From: an uncultured Sterolibacteriaceae bacterium | GTDB taxonomy: Bacteria; Pseudomonadota; Gammaproteobacteria; Burkholderiales; Rhodocyclaceae | Length of the DNA: 61,930 nucleotides | Reading direction: 5' to 3' | NCBI GenBank assembly: GCA_937888595.1 | Contig: CALARK010000027.1 | Location: 1-61,930, forward strand | The notes under the pieces: generated by a model | The model's input: the letters and a program-made list of their open reading frames with translations, nothing else | The model's database searches: none | What the model was told of the DNA's origin: nothing | Made by a program: the position numbers and the translations under genes | In this document: piece after piece, positions 44,473-53,206 of the stretch | How positions within the stretch are numbered: the stretch's first letter is position 1 | Layout: each line of letters opens with the position of its first letter

Positions 44473-46461
44473 GTGTCTCTGCATATGCCCAAACAGAACC
44501 GGTTTCTGGCCGCGCTGCCGCAGCGCGAGCATGAACGGCTGCTGCGTGACTTGGACTTGGTGGATTTCTCGCAAGGGCAGGCGATCTACCGCGAAGGCGG
44601 CCCCGTCCGCCACCTGTATTTCCCGACGACACTGGCCGTTTCGGTGCTTGCCTCGAGCGCGGAAGGCGGGGCAACCAGCCTGGCAACGATCGGCCATGAG
44701 GGCTTGGTCGGGTTTTCTTCGCTGGCGGGTTCCGACACGTCTCCCTTCGACATCGTCGCACTGAACAACGGACATGCCTACCGGCTGCCGCGGGAAGTGG
44801 CCGCCTGGGAGTTCGAGCGGAATGGCGGCTTTGCGAGGTTGCTGCAGGATTACTTCCAGACCCTCCTGTACCAGTTCGCCTTTTCGGCACTGTGCATCCA
44901 GTCCTATACCGTCGAGCAGCGGCTGTGCCGCTGGCTGCTCGAAGTGCTCGATCGCGTGGACGGGCAGCAGCTGAAGATGACGCAGGCCTTCATCGCCGGG
45001 AATCTGGGCGTGCGCCGCGAGGCCGTCACCGAGGCGGCACTGAAACTGCAGGCCGCGGGGCTGATCGAGTACAGCCGCGGGACGATTACCGTGCTCGACC
45101 GCAGCGGGCTGGAATCGCTCGCCTGCGAGTGCTATGTGCGACTCAAGTCAGAATGCGAACGCGTCCTGCAGGCGCCGCCCGAGCGGATCGATCCGGACGG
45201 CCACGTGCGCCTGGATCCGGGCGAAATCCGCCGCATGGCGGAGGAGCGCTTCCGCAACGGCGAGCGCGTCGCGCCGCGCTCGCTGTCCGACATGGGACGG
45301 CTGATCGACGAGTTGCAGATCAACCAGCTCGAACTGAAGATCCAGAACGAGGAGCTTTCCGCCGCCTATGCCGAGGCGGACATGCTGCAGAAAAAGTATG
45401 CCGACATCTACGATTTCGCGCCGATTCCCTATGTCGCGGTCGATGCGCAGGGGGTCATCCGCCAGATCAATCTCGCCGGCTCCATCCATCTCGGCCTGAA
45501 ACGTTCGGAGATCGGCCTGCATCGCTTCGTCGATTTGCTGGAGGCCGGAAGCCAGCCGGCGTTCGACCGCTTCCTCGAGGAAACGCTGGCCGGCCACAGC
45601 CGCCGCCAGCTGGAAGTCGAACTGGTCCCGACCCCTCGGCGCGAGCGCGCGAGAATGATCGTCGATGGCATTGCCAACGAGAGCGGTACCAAATGCCTGA
45701 TGGTGCTGACCGACATCACCGTACAGCGGGCCGAGCTGGACCGGGCCAGGGAGATCGCCGAAACGGCCCAGCGTGCGAAAAGCGCCTTTCTCGCCAACGT
45801 GTCGCACGAGGTGCACACGCCGCTCCACGTGATCTACGGAATGTCCGCCCTGATCCGGCGCGACGGCCTCAGCCAGAAGCAACTCGCCCGGCTGGACGAG
45901 CTGGACCGCGCCAGCGTCCAGCTGACGACGATCATCGACGAAATTCTCGAACTGGCCTCCATCGAGGCCGGCAAGTTCAGCATGGATCGCGAACGCATTG
46001 ATTTTTCGATGCTGGTCGACCAGGTGGCTGAACGGTTCGCCCCGGAAATCGAGGCGAAGGGGCTCGAATTCCATGCCGACCTGGCCGCATTGCCTGCCGT
46101 GCAGGGCGATATGCACCGTCTGCAGCAGGCATTGTTCAATTACGTCGCCAACGCCATCAAGTTCACGCGCCACGGCAGCATCACGTTGCGCATCTTTCCC
46201 GTCGAGGAGGCAGGTGACCGCACCGAACTGCGCTTCGAAGTCGAGGATACGGGGATCGGCATCCTGCCGGAAATCCGTGCGCGCCTGTTCGCGCCGTTCG
46301 AACAGGCCGATAGCTCCATGACGCGGGAGTATGGCGGGATCGGACTGGGCCTGGCCATCACCCGGAAAATCGCCCAGCTGATGGATGGCGATGCCGGCTG
46401 CGACAGTATCCCGGGGAAAGGCAGCACCTTCTGGTTCACCGCCCGGCTCGGCAAAATCTGA
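44473..46461 (+). CDS. Crp/Fnr-type regulator fused to a PAS histidine kinase
   Basis: 662 residues from GTG 44473 (ATG 44485 also possible). Residues 1-150 are a cyclic-nucleotide-binding-like domain (LVDFSQGQAIYREGGPVRHLYFPTTLAVSVL); 150-225 is a Crp-type winged helix (TVEQRLCRWLLEVLDR; KMTQAFIAGNLGVRREAVTEAALKLQAAGLIEYSRGTITVLD). Then comes a coiled-coil linker, a PAS domain (about 310-420, YVAVDAQGVIRQINLAGSIHLG), HisKA with ANVSHEVHTPLHVIYG (His about 445; HEVHTP instead of HELRTP) and HATPase (NAIKFTRHG; DTGIGILP; GGIGLGLAI). No receiver and no membrane segment. A DNA-binding domain fused to a kinase in one chain is unusual. Confidence 0.85.
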   Translation: MSLHMPKQNRFLAALPQREHERLLRDLDLVDFSQGQAIYREGGPVRHLYFPTTLAVSVLASSAEGGATSLATIGHEGLVGFSSLAGSDTSPFDIVALNNGHAYRLPREVAAWEFERNGGFARLLQDYFQTLLYQFAFSALCIQSYTVEQRLCRWLLEVLDRVDGQQLKMTQAFIAGNLGVRREAVTEAALKLQAAGLIEYSRGTITVLDRSGLESLACECYVRLKSECERVLQAPPERIDPDGHVRLDPGEIRRMAEERFRNGERVAPRSLSDMGRLIDELQINQLELKIQNEELSAAYAEADMLQKKYADIYDFAPIPYVAVDAQGVIRQINLAGSIHLGLKRSEIGLHRFVDLLEAGSQPAFDRFLEETLAGHSRRQLEVELVPTPRRERARMIVDGIANESGTKCLMVLTDITVQRAELDRAREIAETAQRAKSAFLANVSHEVHTPLHVIYGMSALIRRDGLSQKQLARLDELDRASVQLTTIIDEILELASIEAGKFSMDRERIDFSMLVDQVAERFAPEIEAKGLEFHADLAALPAVQGDMHRLQQALFNYVANAIKFTRHGSITLRIFPVEEAGDRTELRFEVEDTGIGILPEIRARLFAPFEQADSSMTREYGGIGLGLAITRKIAQLMDGDAGCDSIPGKGSTFWFTARLGKI

Positions 46462-46490
46462 GGCCGGCCAGGACCCGGCGCCGAAGGCGG

Positions 46491-47417
46491 CTAGCGGTTC
46501 TTGGCAGCCGGCCGGTCCGCCATCAGCGCCGGCGCTTCCGCCAGCAGGAAGGCGCGGAAGGTTTCCGCGACCGGGAGCAGCTCCTTCTCGGCGCGGTGCA
46601 CGACGAACCAGCGGCGGATGACCGGCGTGCCGGTGACCGGCAGCCGGACCAGCCGGCCGACCTCGCACTCGAGCGACACCGTATGCGCCGAGATGAAGGC
46701 AAGGCCCAGCCCGGCCATCACCGCCTGCTTGATGGTTTCGTTGCCGACCATTTCGAGGCTGTGGCGCGGCACGATGCCGGCATCGGCGAAGAAACGCTCC
46801 ATCGTCGCGCGCGTGCCCGAGCCGGGTTCGCGGATCAGGAAGGTTTCCTCGGCGAGATCGGCGGAGCTGACGCGGGACTTGCCTGCCAGGGGGTGGTCGG
46901 GCGGGGCGACGATGACCAGCGGGTGATCGGCGAAGGCTTCGGCGATGGTGGTGAATTCCTGCGGCGGCTGGCCCATGATGGCGAGGTCGATCTCGTTGTC
47001 GGCGAGCTGGCGCACGACCGTTTCGCGGTTATGCACACCGAGATGGAGCTCTATGCCGGGATGGCCGCGGCGGAATTCGGCCAGCAGGCGCGGGGCGAAG
47101 TACTTGGCCGTGCTGATCACGCCGATCGACAGCCGGCCGCCGCGCACGCCCTTGAGCGCATCGAGCGCCTCGTCGGCCTCGCGCAACTGCTGGGCGATGC
47201 GTCGCGCATGGCGGGCGACTTCCTCCCCGGCTTCGGTGAGATAGACCTTCTTGCCGACCATCTCGGTCAGCGGCAGCCCGGCCTGTTCCTCGAGCTGCTT
47301 GACCTGCATCGAGACGGCCGGCTGCGTGAGGTGCAGTTCCTCGGCCGCGCGCGAGAACGACAGGTGCCGCGCCACGGACTCGAAGACCTTGAGCTGGCGC
47401 AAGGTGACATGCTTCAT
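46491..47417 (-). CDS. cbbR: LysR-type regulator CbbR
   Basis: 308 residues. N-terminal HTH (TLRQLKVFESVARHLSFSRAAEELHLTQPAVSMQVKQLEEQAGLPL) and LysR effector domain (GGRLSIGVISTAKYFAPRLLAEFRRGHPGIEL), closely matching CbbR. It senses Calvin-cycle metabolites and activates cbb genes. Divergent from cbbY, with a shared 123-nt region that holds a CbbR-type box and a dispersed repeat copy; cbbM follows cbbY. Confidence 0.93.
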   Translation of the reverse strand: MKHVTLRQLKVFESVARHLSFSRAAEELHLTQPAVSMQVKQLEEQAGLPLTEMVGKKVYLTEAGEEVARHARRIAQQLREADEALDALKGVRGGRLSIGVISTAKYFAPRLLAEFRRGHPGIELHLGVHNRETVVRQLADNEIDLAIMGQPPQEFTTIAEAFADHPLVIVAPPDHPLAGKSRVSSADLAEETFLIREPGSGTRATMERFFADAGIVPRHSLEMVGNETIKQAVMAGLGLAFISAHTVSLECEVGRLVRLPVTGTPVIRRWFVVHRAEKELLPVAETFRAFLLAEAPALMADRPAAKNR

Positions 47418-47438
47418 GTGACACTCCCTATGCCGTGT

Positions 47439-47462
47439 GCCGTCCTGCCGGCACCGACTTTT
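47439..47462 (+). repeat. Dispersed repeat, copy 15 (cbbR leader)
   Basis: Two mismatches; 21 nt upstream of the cbbR start and antisense to it. Confidence 0.85.
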
Positions 47463-47476
47463 GTTATGGCGCCCAT

Positions 47477-47532
47477 CTTATCATCGCAATAAGAAATCGT
47501 GACTGTTGCTTATGGATGCTTGTGGCTATCGT
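47477..47532 (+). promoter_or_regulatory. CbbR box and promoter for cbbY / cbbR
   Basis: CTTAT (47477), N7, ATAAG (47489), then GTGACTG (47499) and TTATGGA (47510), with the same offsets (+12, +22, +33) as at cbbM and fbp. A TATCGT hexamer at +50 may be the -10. The CTTAT/ATAAG dyad fits a LysR recognition site. Confidence 0.75.
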
Positions 47533-47540
47533 TACGCGCC

Positions 47541-48266
47541 ATGACGACACTGCAAGCCCTGATCTTCGACGTCGATGGCACGCTCGCCGATACCGAGCGC
47601 GACGGCCATCGCATCGCCTTCAACCTCGCCTTCGCCGATGCCGGCCTCGACTGGCAATGGGACGAAACCCTGTATGGCGAACTGCTCGCCGTGACCGGCG
47701 GCAAGGAGCGCATCCGCTTCTTCGTCGATCGCCACCGGCCGGAATTCGCGGCACGCGACGACTTCGATGCACTGGTCAAGTCGCTGCATGCGGCCAAGAC
47801 CGCGCATTACGTGCGTCTGGTCGATTCCGGTGCGCTGCCGCTGCGTCCCGGGGTGCGGCGACTGATCGACGAGGCACGGGCTGCCGGACTGCGCCTCGCC
47901 ATCGCCACGACGACGACGCCCGAGAACGTCGAGGTGCTGCTGCGCGCCAGCATGGCGCCGGAGGCGGCGGCGTGGTTCGAGGTGATCGGCGCGGGCGACA
48001 TCGTGCCCGCCAAGAAGCCCGCGCCCGACATCTATACCTGGGTGCTGGATCGCCTGGGACTGCCGGCGTCGGCCTGTCTCGCATTCGAGGATTCCGAAAA
48101 CGGCATCCGGTCCAGCCGTGCGGCCGGCATTCCGACCCTGGTGACCGAAAGCGAGTACACCCGCGGCCGGGACTTCGCCGGGGCGCTCGCCGTGCTGCCG
48201 GATCTGGCCGACACGACGCTCGCCGAAGTCAGGTCGATATACCGTAAGGGCTTATCGTCGGCATAA
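47541..48266 (+). CDS. cbbY: CbbY-type HAD phosphatase
   Basis: 241 residues, HAD superfamily. Motif I FDVDGTLADTE (nucleophile Asp about 10), motif II IATTTTPEN, motif III KKPAPDIYTWVLDRLGL and motif IV LAFEDSENGIRSS. CbbY hydrolyses xylulose-1,5-bisphosphate, a RuBisCO misfire inhibitor. I used ATG 47541; a longer frame lacks family similarity and would run across the promoter. Its stop codon overlaps the CbbR box of cbbM. Confidence 0.9.
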   Translation: MTTLQALIFDVDGTLADTERDGHRIAFNLAFADAGLDWQWDETLYGELLAVTGGKERIRFFVDRHRPEFAARDDFDALVKSLHAAKTAHYVRLVDSGALPLRPGVRRLIDEARAAGLRLAIATTTTPENVEVLLRASMAPEAAAWFEVIGAGDIVPAKKPAPDIYTWVLDRLGLPASACLAFEDSENGIRSSRAAGIPTLVTESEYTRGRDFAGALAVLPDLADTTLAEVRSIYRKGLSSA

Positions 48267-48306
48267 AAACTCGTGACTGTTATTTATGGATCGGCCTCCC
48301 TAAGAT
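48251..48306 (+). promoter_or_regulatory. CbbR box and promoter for cbbM
   Basis: CTTAT (48251), N7, ATAAA (48263), GTGACTG (48273), TTATGGA (48284), with TAAGAT at +50 as a likely -10. Same spacing as the cbbY and fbp copies. The first dyad lies in the last codons of cbbY. Confidence 0.8.
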
Positions 48307-48371
48307 GCCATCCATCGCAAGGCTGAACAACAACCTGACACATCACCATCACCACTAGAGGAGAAGGGAAC

Positions 48372-49751
48372 ATGGATCAATCCGCACGCTATGCCGACCT
48401 GAGCCTGAAAGAAGAAGATCTGATCAAGGGTGGCAAGCACATCCTCGTCGCCTACAAGATGAAGCCGAAGGCCGGCACCGGCTACCTCGAGGGCGCCGCC
48501 CACTTCGCCGCCGAGTCCTCGACCGGCACCAACGTCGAAGTGTCGACCACCGACGATTTCACCAAGGGCGTCGATGCGCTGGTGTATTACATCGACGAGG
48601 CGACCGAAGACATGCGCATCGCCTACCCGCTCGAACTGTTCGACCGCAATATCACCGACGGCCGCTTCATGCTTGTCTCTTTCCTGACGCTGGCCATCGG
48701 TAACAACCAGGGCATGGGCGACATCGAGCACGCCAAGATGATCGACTTCTATGTGCCCGAGCGCGCCATCCAGATGTTCGACGGCCCGGCTACCGACATT
48801 TCCAACCTGTGGCGCATCCTCGGCCGTCCGATCAAGGATGGCGGCTACATCGCCGGCACCATCATCAAGCCCAAGCTCGGCCTGCGTCCCGAGCCTTTCG
48901 CCAAGGCGGCCTACCAGTTCTGGCTCGGCGGCGACTTCATCAAGAACGACGAACCGCAAGGCAACCAGGTGTTCTGCCCGCTCAAGAAGGTGCTGCCGCT
49001 GGTCTATGACGCCATGAAGCGCGCCCAGGACGAAACCGGCCAGGCCAAGCTGTTCTCGATGAACATTACTGCCGACGACCACTACGAAATGTGCGCCCGC
49101 GCCGATTACGCGTTGGAAGTGTTCGGCCCCGATGCCGACAAACTGGCCTTCCTGGTCGACGGCTACGTCGGCGGCCCCGGCATGGTCACCACCGCCCGCC
49201 GCCAGTATCCCGGCCAATACCTGCACTATCACCGTGCCGGCCACGGCGCCGTCACCTCGCCCTCGTCGAAGCGCGGCTACACCGCCTTCGTGCTGGCCAA
49301 GATGTCGCGCCTGCAGGGTGCCTCCGGCATCCACGTCGGCACCATGGGCTACGGCAAGATGGAAGGCGAAGGCGACGACAAGAACATCGCCTACATGATC
49401 GAGCGCGATGAGTGCCAGGGCCCGGTCTACTACCAGAAGTGGTATGGCATGAAGCCCACCACGCCGATCATCTCCGGCGGCATGAACGCCCTGCGCCTGC
49501 CCGGCTTCTTCGAGAACCTCGGTCACGGCAACGTCATCAACACCGCCGGCGGCGGTTCCTACGGCCATATCGACAGCCCGGCGGCCGGCGCGATCTCGCT
49601 GCGCCAGGCCTATGACTGCTGGAAGGCCGGTGCCGATCCGATCCAGTTCGCCAAGGAGCACAAGGAATTCGCCCGCGCCTTCGAATCCTTCCCGAAGGAT
49701 GCCGACAAGTTGTTCCCCGGCTGGCGCGAGAAGCTGGGCGTCCACAAGTAA
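48372..49751 (+). CDS. cbbM: Form II ribulose-1,5-bisphosphate carboxylase/oxygenase
   Basis: 459 residues, form II RuBisCO. Key residues: TIIKPKLGLRPEPFA (catalytic Lys about 167), GGDFIKNDEPQGN (carbamylated Lys about 192 with the metal-binding Asp and Glu), HYHRAGHGAVTSP (His about 288), SGLS-equivalent ISGGMNALR, and loop 6 GTMGYGKMEGE (Lys about 330). No small subunit gene, as expected for form II. Strong GAGGAGAAGG ribosome site. A terminator separates it from cbbQ, so cbbM should be expressed above cbbQO. Confidence 0.98.
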   Translation: MDQSARYADLSLKEEDLIKGGKHILVAYKMKPKAGTGYLEGAAHFAAESSTGTNVEVSTTDDFTKGVDALVYYIDEATEDMRIAYPLELFDRNITDGRFMLVSFLTLAIGNNQGMGDIEHAKMIDFYVPERAIQMFDGPATDISNLWRILGRPIKDGGYIAGTIIKPKLGLRPEPFAKAAYQFWLGGDFIKNDEPQGNQVFCPLKKVLPLVYDAMKRAQDETGQAKLFSMNITADDHYEMCARADYALEVFGPDADKLAFLVDGYVGGPGMVTTARRQYPGQYLHYHRAGHGAVTSPSSKRGYTAFVLAKMSRLQGASGIHVGTMGYGKMEGEGDDKNIAYMIERDECQGPVYYQKWYGMKPTTPIISGGMNALRLPGFFENLGHGNVINTAGGGSYGHIDSPAAGAISLRQAYDCWKAGADPIQFAKEHKEFARAFESFPKDADKLFPGWREKLGVHK

Positions 49752-49762
49752 TTCACGCTCTG

Positions 49763-49794
49763 CTAAAAAGCCTCGCTCCGGCGGGGCTTTTTAG
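49763..49794 (+). terminator. Terminator between cbbM and cbbQ
   Basis: 14-bp arms 49763-49776 and 49781-49794 with one G-T pair, 4-nt loop and a TTTTT within the right arm. It probably allows partial read-through into cbbQO, setting their ratio to CbbM. Confidence 0.85.
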
Positions 49795-49830
49795 ACCGCC
49801 CATACCTGACTTTACTAATCGGGATTTGCC

Positions 49831-50634
49831 ATGACAGACAAGACGCAATACCTCGTCAAGCAGGAACCCTTCTACCAGGCGCAGGGCAGGGAAGTTGCCC
49901 TCTACGAAGCGGCCTACGCGGCCAAGCTGCCGGTGATGGTGAAAGGCCCGACCGGCTGCGGCAAATCGCGCTTCGTCGAGTACATGGCATGGAAGCTGCA
50001 AAAGCCGCTGATCACCGTGGCTTGCAACGAGGACATGACGGCAAGCGACCTGGTCGGCCGCTACCTGCTCGACGCCAACGGCACGCGCTGGCTCGACGGC
50101 CCGCTAACCACCGCCGCGCGCATTGGCGCAATTTGTTATCTCGACGAGATCGTCGAGGCGCGTCAGGACACCACCGTGGTGATTCACCCGCTGACCGACC
50201 ACCGTCGCACCTTGCCGATCGACAAGAAGGGTGAGCTGATCGAGGCGCATCCCGATTTTCAACTGGTGATTTCCTACAACCCCGGCTACCAGTCGCTGAT
50301 GAAGGATCTGAAGCAATCCACGAAGCAGCGCTTTACCGCCTTCGATTTCGACTACCCCGCGCCGGAGCTCGAAACGAGCATCCTCGCGAAGGAAACCGGA
50401 CTGGCCGAGGGCACGGCGGCGAAACTCGTCAAGATCGGCCAGGTCGGCCGCAATCTCAAGGGCCATGGCTTGGATGAAGGCATCTCGACGCGCCTGCTGG
50501 TCTATGCTGCCACGCTGATCAAGCGCGGCGTTGACGCGCAGGATGCCTGCCGCATGGCGCTGGTGCGGCCGATCACCGACGATGCCGACATCCGCGCCAC
50601 GCTCGACCACGCCATCGACACCACATTTATTTGA
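49831..50634 (+). CDS. cbbQ: RuBisCO activase ATPase subunit CbbQ
   Basis: 267 residues, MoxR AAA+ ATPase. Walker A GPTGCGKS (about 37-44), Walker B CYLDEIVEAR, sensor 1 VISYNPGYQS. Together with CbbO it removes inhibitory sugar phosphates from RuBisCO. It is adjacent to cbbM and therefore most likely serves the form II enzyme. Followed after 13 nt by cbbO. Confidence 0.95.
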   Translation: MTDKTQYLVKQEPFYQAQGREVALYEAAYAAKLPVMVKGPTGCGKSRFVEYMAWKLQKPLITVACNEDMTASDLVGRYLLDANGTRWLDGPLTTAARIGAICYLDEIVEARQDTTVVIHPLTDHRRTLPIDKKGELIEAHPDFQLVISYNPGYQSLMKDLKQSTKQRFTAFDFDYPAPELETSILAKETGLAEGTAAKLVKIGQVGRNLKGHGLDEGISTRLLVYAATLIKRGVDAQDACRMALVRPITDDADIRATLDHAIDTTFI

Positions 50635-50647
50635 TCGTAAAGCTGTG

Positions 50648-52930
50648 ATGGCCGTCGACAAGGCGCTTGGGGAGTACCAGCACCCGCTGATGCAGCAGTA
50701 CTGGGCGCGGCTCAACACGCGCTTCCCGCAGGTCGCCGAGATTTTCGAGGAGGCGATGGCCGAGGCGCTACTGGTCATCGACCGGCCCGACCTCGATGCC
50801 TACCTTGATGCCGCGAGCTTCCTCGGCCGGCTGGGGCGCGGCGTCGAGCCGATGCTGGTGTTCCTCGAAGAGTGGCCCTCGGTGGTGGCTGCGGTCGGCA
50901 AGGAAGCGCTCACGCCGGTTCTCGATTTCGTCAAGGCGATGCAGAAATCGCCGAACGGCAAGGCCATCACTTCCTTCCTGCAGACACTGGCTGCCGTCGC
51001 GCGCCGGCTGCAGTCGGTGGAGCAGCTCCAGCACTACCTCGACATCGCGCGCGACCTGATGGCGCGCACCACCGGCTCGATCCATGGTCACCACACGACC
51101 TTTCCGAGCCCGGGCCTGCCATTCTTTTTTGAGCATGCGCCCCGCGTGCTCGACTTGCTGTCCGTCGGCGGGATGTGGAACTGGGTCGACTATGGCATCC
51201 GCAACTACAGCCATCATCCCGAGCGGCAGGAAGAGTATTTCGGCCTGAAGCTGGCCGACAGCCGCGCGGTGCTGCAACGAGAGCGCCGCGGCACACTGTT
51301 CGCTGATGTGGAACGGCAACTCGATCTCTACCTGCGTGCGTTGTGGCGCGACGGCGACCAACTCGTGCCGTATTCCACCGCTTTCGACGAATTGCGCAAA
51401 CCGATTCCCTACTACGACAAGCTCGGCCTGCGCGTTCCCGACGTGTTCGAGGATGCCGGCATGATCGGCGGCATCGACCGCTACCGTGCCGTGCTCGCCC
51501 ACATGGTCGGCCACCGCCGCTGGAGCACGCCGCAGATCGCCGACAACTGGAGCCCCTTCCAGCGTATGGCTGTGGAATTCTTCGAGGACTGCCGTGTCGA
51601 GATGCTGCTGTGCCGCGAATATCCCGGCCTGCGCCGCATCTTCCTCGCACTGCATCCGAAGCCGGTCGAGGACGCCTGCGATCCGGAAACCACCTCCTGC
51701 CTGCGCCACCGGCTGGCGATGCTCTCCCGCGCATTGCTGGATCCCGACCACGGTTATCGCGATTCAGACCTGAATGCCTATGTGGCGCGCTTTCATACGA
51801 TGCTCGCCGACGGGGCTGCGAATACCACCGACACGGCGGGTCTCGCGCTGTCCTACGTCGCGAAGACGCGCCGCCAGAGCGACCAGTTCGCCAAGGTGCA
51901 TTTTGACGATACGGTGATCGACTACCGCGACGACAACCGCCACCTGTGGCAATTCATCGAAGACAGCGACGACGAGGAATTCTTCGACGATCCCGACAAG
52001 AGCAAGGTCAGGGAATCGGAGGTCGTCGGCCTGCCGCCGCGCCACTACCCGGAATGGGACACCCACTCGAAGACCTATCGTCCCGACTGGACCAGCGTCT
52101 ACGAGGCGCTGCATCCGAGCGGCAACCCGGCCGACATCGACAAGCTGCTGCAGAAGCATGCCGCGCTGGCGAAGCAGTTGAAACGCCTGCTCGACCTGCT
52201 CAAGCCGCAGGACAAGGTGCGCATCCGCTACCAGGAGGAGGGCAGCGAACTCGACCTCGATGTGGCGATTCGCTCCCTGATCGACTTCAAGGGCGGCGCG
52301 ACGCCGGATCCGCGCATCAACATGAGCCACCGCACCGACGGCCGCAACATCGCCGTCTTGCTGCTGGTCGACCTCTCGGAGTCGCTCAACGAAAAAGTCG
52401 GCACCGGCGGGACGGGCCAAACCATCCTCGAACTTAGCCAGGAGGCGGTCTCGCTGCTGGCGTGGGCGATCGACCGCCTCGGCGACCCGCTGGCCATCGC
52501 CGGCTTCCACTCCAATACCCGCCACGAGGTGCGCTACCAGCACATCAAGGGTTTTTCCGAGCAGTGGGACGACGAGGTGAAGGCGCGCGTCGCCGCGATG
52601 GAGGCGGGCTGGTCGACCCGCATGGGCGCCGCCCTGCGCCATGCCGGCCACTATCTGGGCGCGCGCAAGGCGGACAAACGCATCCTGCTGGTGCTGACCG
52701 ACGGCGAGCCGGCCGACATCGACGTCACCGATCCCGAGCACCTGCGGGCCGACACGAAGAAGGCAGTGGAGGAGCTCGACACGCAGGGCATCACCACCTT
52801 CTGCCTGTCCCTCGACCCGAAGGCCGACGAGTACGTGCGCGAGATTTTCGGCAACCGCTGGCGCGTACTCGACCGTATCGAGCGGCTCCCCGAACAGTTG
52901 CCGATGCTCTACCTGTCGCTCACCAAATGA
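50648..52930 (+). CDS. cbbO: RuBisCO activase adaptor CbbO
   Basis: 760 residues. Long helical N-terminal part and a C-terminal VWA domain with MIDAS VDLSESLNEK (about 574), STRMGAALRHAGHYL and LLVLTDGEPADIDV. In known systems the MIDAS contacts RuBisCO. Directly after the DLSES loop a repeat copy is read KVGTGGTG. ATG 50648 chosen (GTG 50645 also possible); the frame further upstream overlaps cbbQ. Confidence 0.92.
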   Translation: MAVDKALGEYQHPLMQQYWARLNTRFPQVAEIFEEAMAEALLVIDRPDLDAYLDAASFLGRLGRGVEPMLVFLEEWPSVVAAVGKEALTPVLDFVKAMQKSPNGKAITSFLQTLAAVARRLQSVEQLQHYLDIARDLMARTTGSIHGHHTTFPSPGLPFFFEHAPRVLDLLSVGGMWNWVDYGIRNYSHHPERQEEYFGLKLADSRAVLQRERRGTLFADVERQLDLYLRALWRDGDQLVPYSTAFDELRKPIPYYDKLGLRVPDVFEDAGMIGGIDRYRAVLAHMVGHRRWSTPQIADNWSPFQRMAVEFFEDCRVEMLLCREYPGLRRIFLALHPKPVEDACDPETTSCLRHRLAMLSRALLDPDHGYRDSDLNAYVARFHTMLADGAANTTDTAGLALSYVAKTRRQSDQFAKVHFDDTVIDYRDDNRHLWQFIEDSDDEEFFDDPDKSKVRESEVVGLPPRHYPEWDTHSKTYRPDWTSVYEALHPSGNPADIDKLLQKHAALAKQLKRLLDLLKPQDKVRIRYQEEGSELDLDVAIRSLIDFKGGATPDPRINMSHRTDGRNIAVLLLVDLSESLNEKVGTGGTGQTILELSQEAVSLLAWAIDRLGDPLAIAGFHSNTRHEVRYQHIKGFSEQWDDEVKARVAAMEAGWSTRMGAALRHAGHYLGARKADKRILLVLTDGEPADIDVTDPEHLRADTKKAVEELDTQGITTFCLSLDPKADEYVREIFGNRWRVLDRIERLPEQLPMLYLSLTK
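52393..52416 (-). repeat. Dispersed repeat, copy 16 (in cbbO, next to the MIDAS loop)
   Basis: Two mismatches; read in frame as KVGTGGTG immediately after the metal-binding DLSES motif. Confidence 0.8.
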
Positions 52931-52940
52931 TGCATACGGC

Positions 52941-52956
52941 ATTGCTGCATAGCAAT
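52941..52956. promoter_or_regulatory. Small dyad upstream of the fbp CbbR box
   Basis: ATTGCT-GCAT-AGCAAT, perfect 6-bp arms, 10 nt before the CbbR box. Could be a further regulator site or a cbbO 3' structure. Confidence 0.3.
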
Positions 52957-52965
52957 AGCAGTAGC

Positions 52966-53021
52966 CTTATTCTGACTATAAGAAAAAGTGACTGGCGCTT
53001 ATGGGTCGGGCCCATTAGAGT
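52966..53021 (+). promoter_or_regulatory. CbbR box and promoter for fbp
   Basis: CTTAT (52966), N7, ATAAG (52978), GTGACTG (52988), TTATGGG (52999), with TAGAGT at +50 as -10. Identical spacing to the other two copies. Confidence 0.8.
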
Positions 53022-53099
53022 TTGCTCATCTGCTCGGCAGGCAGGCTGAACCGACTGCCGAAACCGTTTCTCCACTCCCTCTGGCGTTTGCCAGTTTGG

Positions 53100-53133
53100 C
53101 CCGCCCCCACCTAAAAATGGGGGCGGGGTTTTT
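53100..53133 (+). terminator. Terminator hairpin in the fbp leader
   Basis: Arms 53100-53109 and 53118-53127 (10 bp), 8-nt loop, then GTTTTT. It lies about 95 nt downstream of the fbp -10 and 74 nt before the fbp start. A smaller hairpin CTGGC-GTTT-GCCAG (53081-53094) precedes it. This layout fits attenuation of fbp-prk-tkt or, less likely, termination of cbbO transcripts only. Confidence 0.75.
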
Positions 53134-53206
53134 CTTCCAGACGGGTGGCGGCGGCCGGCAGACAAGAAAATAAAGCCGTTACTGGTTGGCTGACAAGGAG
53201 GGATAC

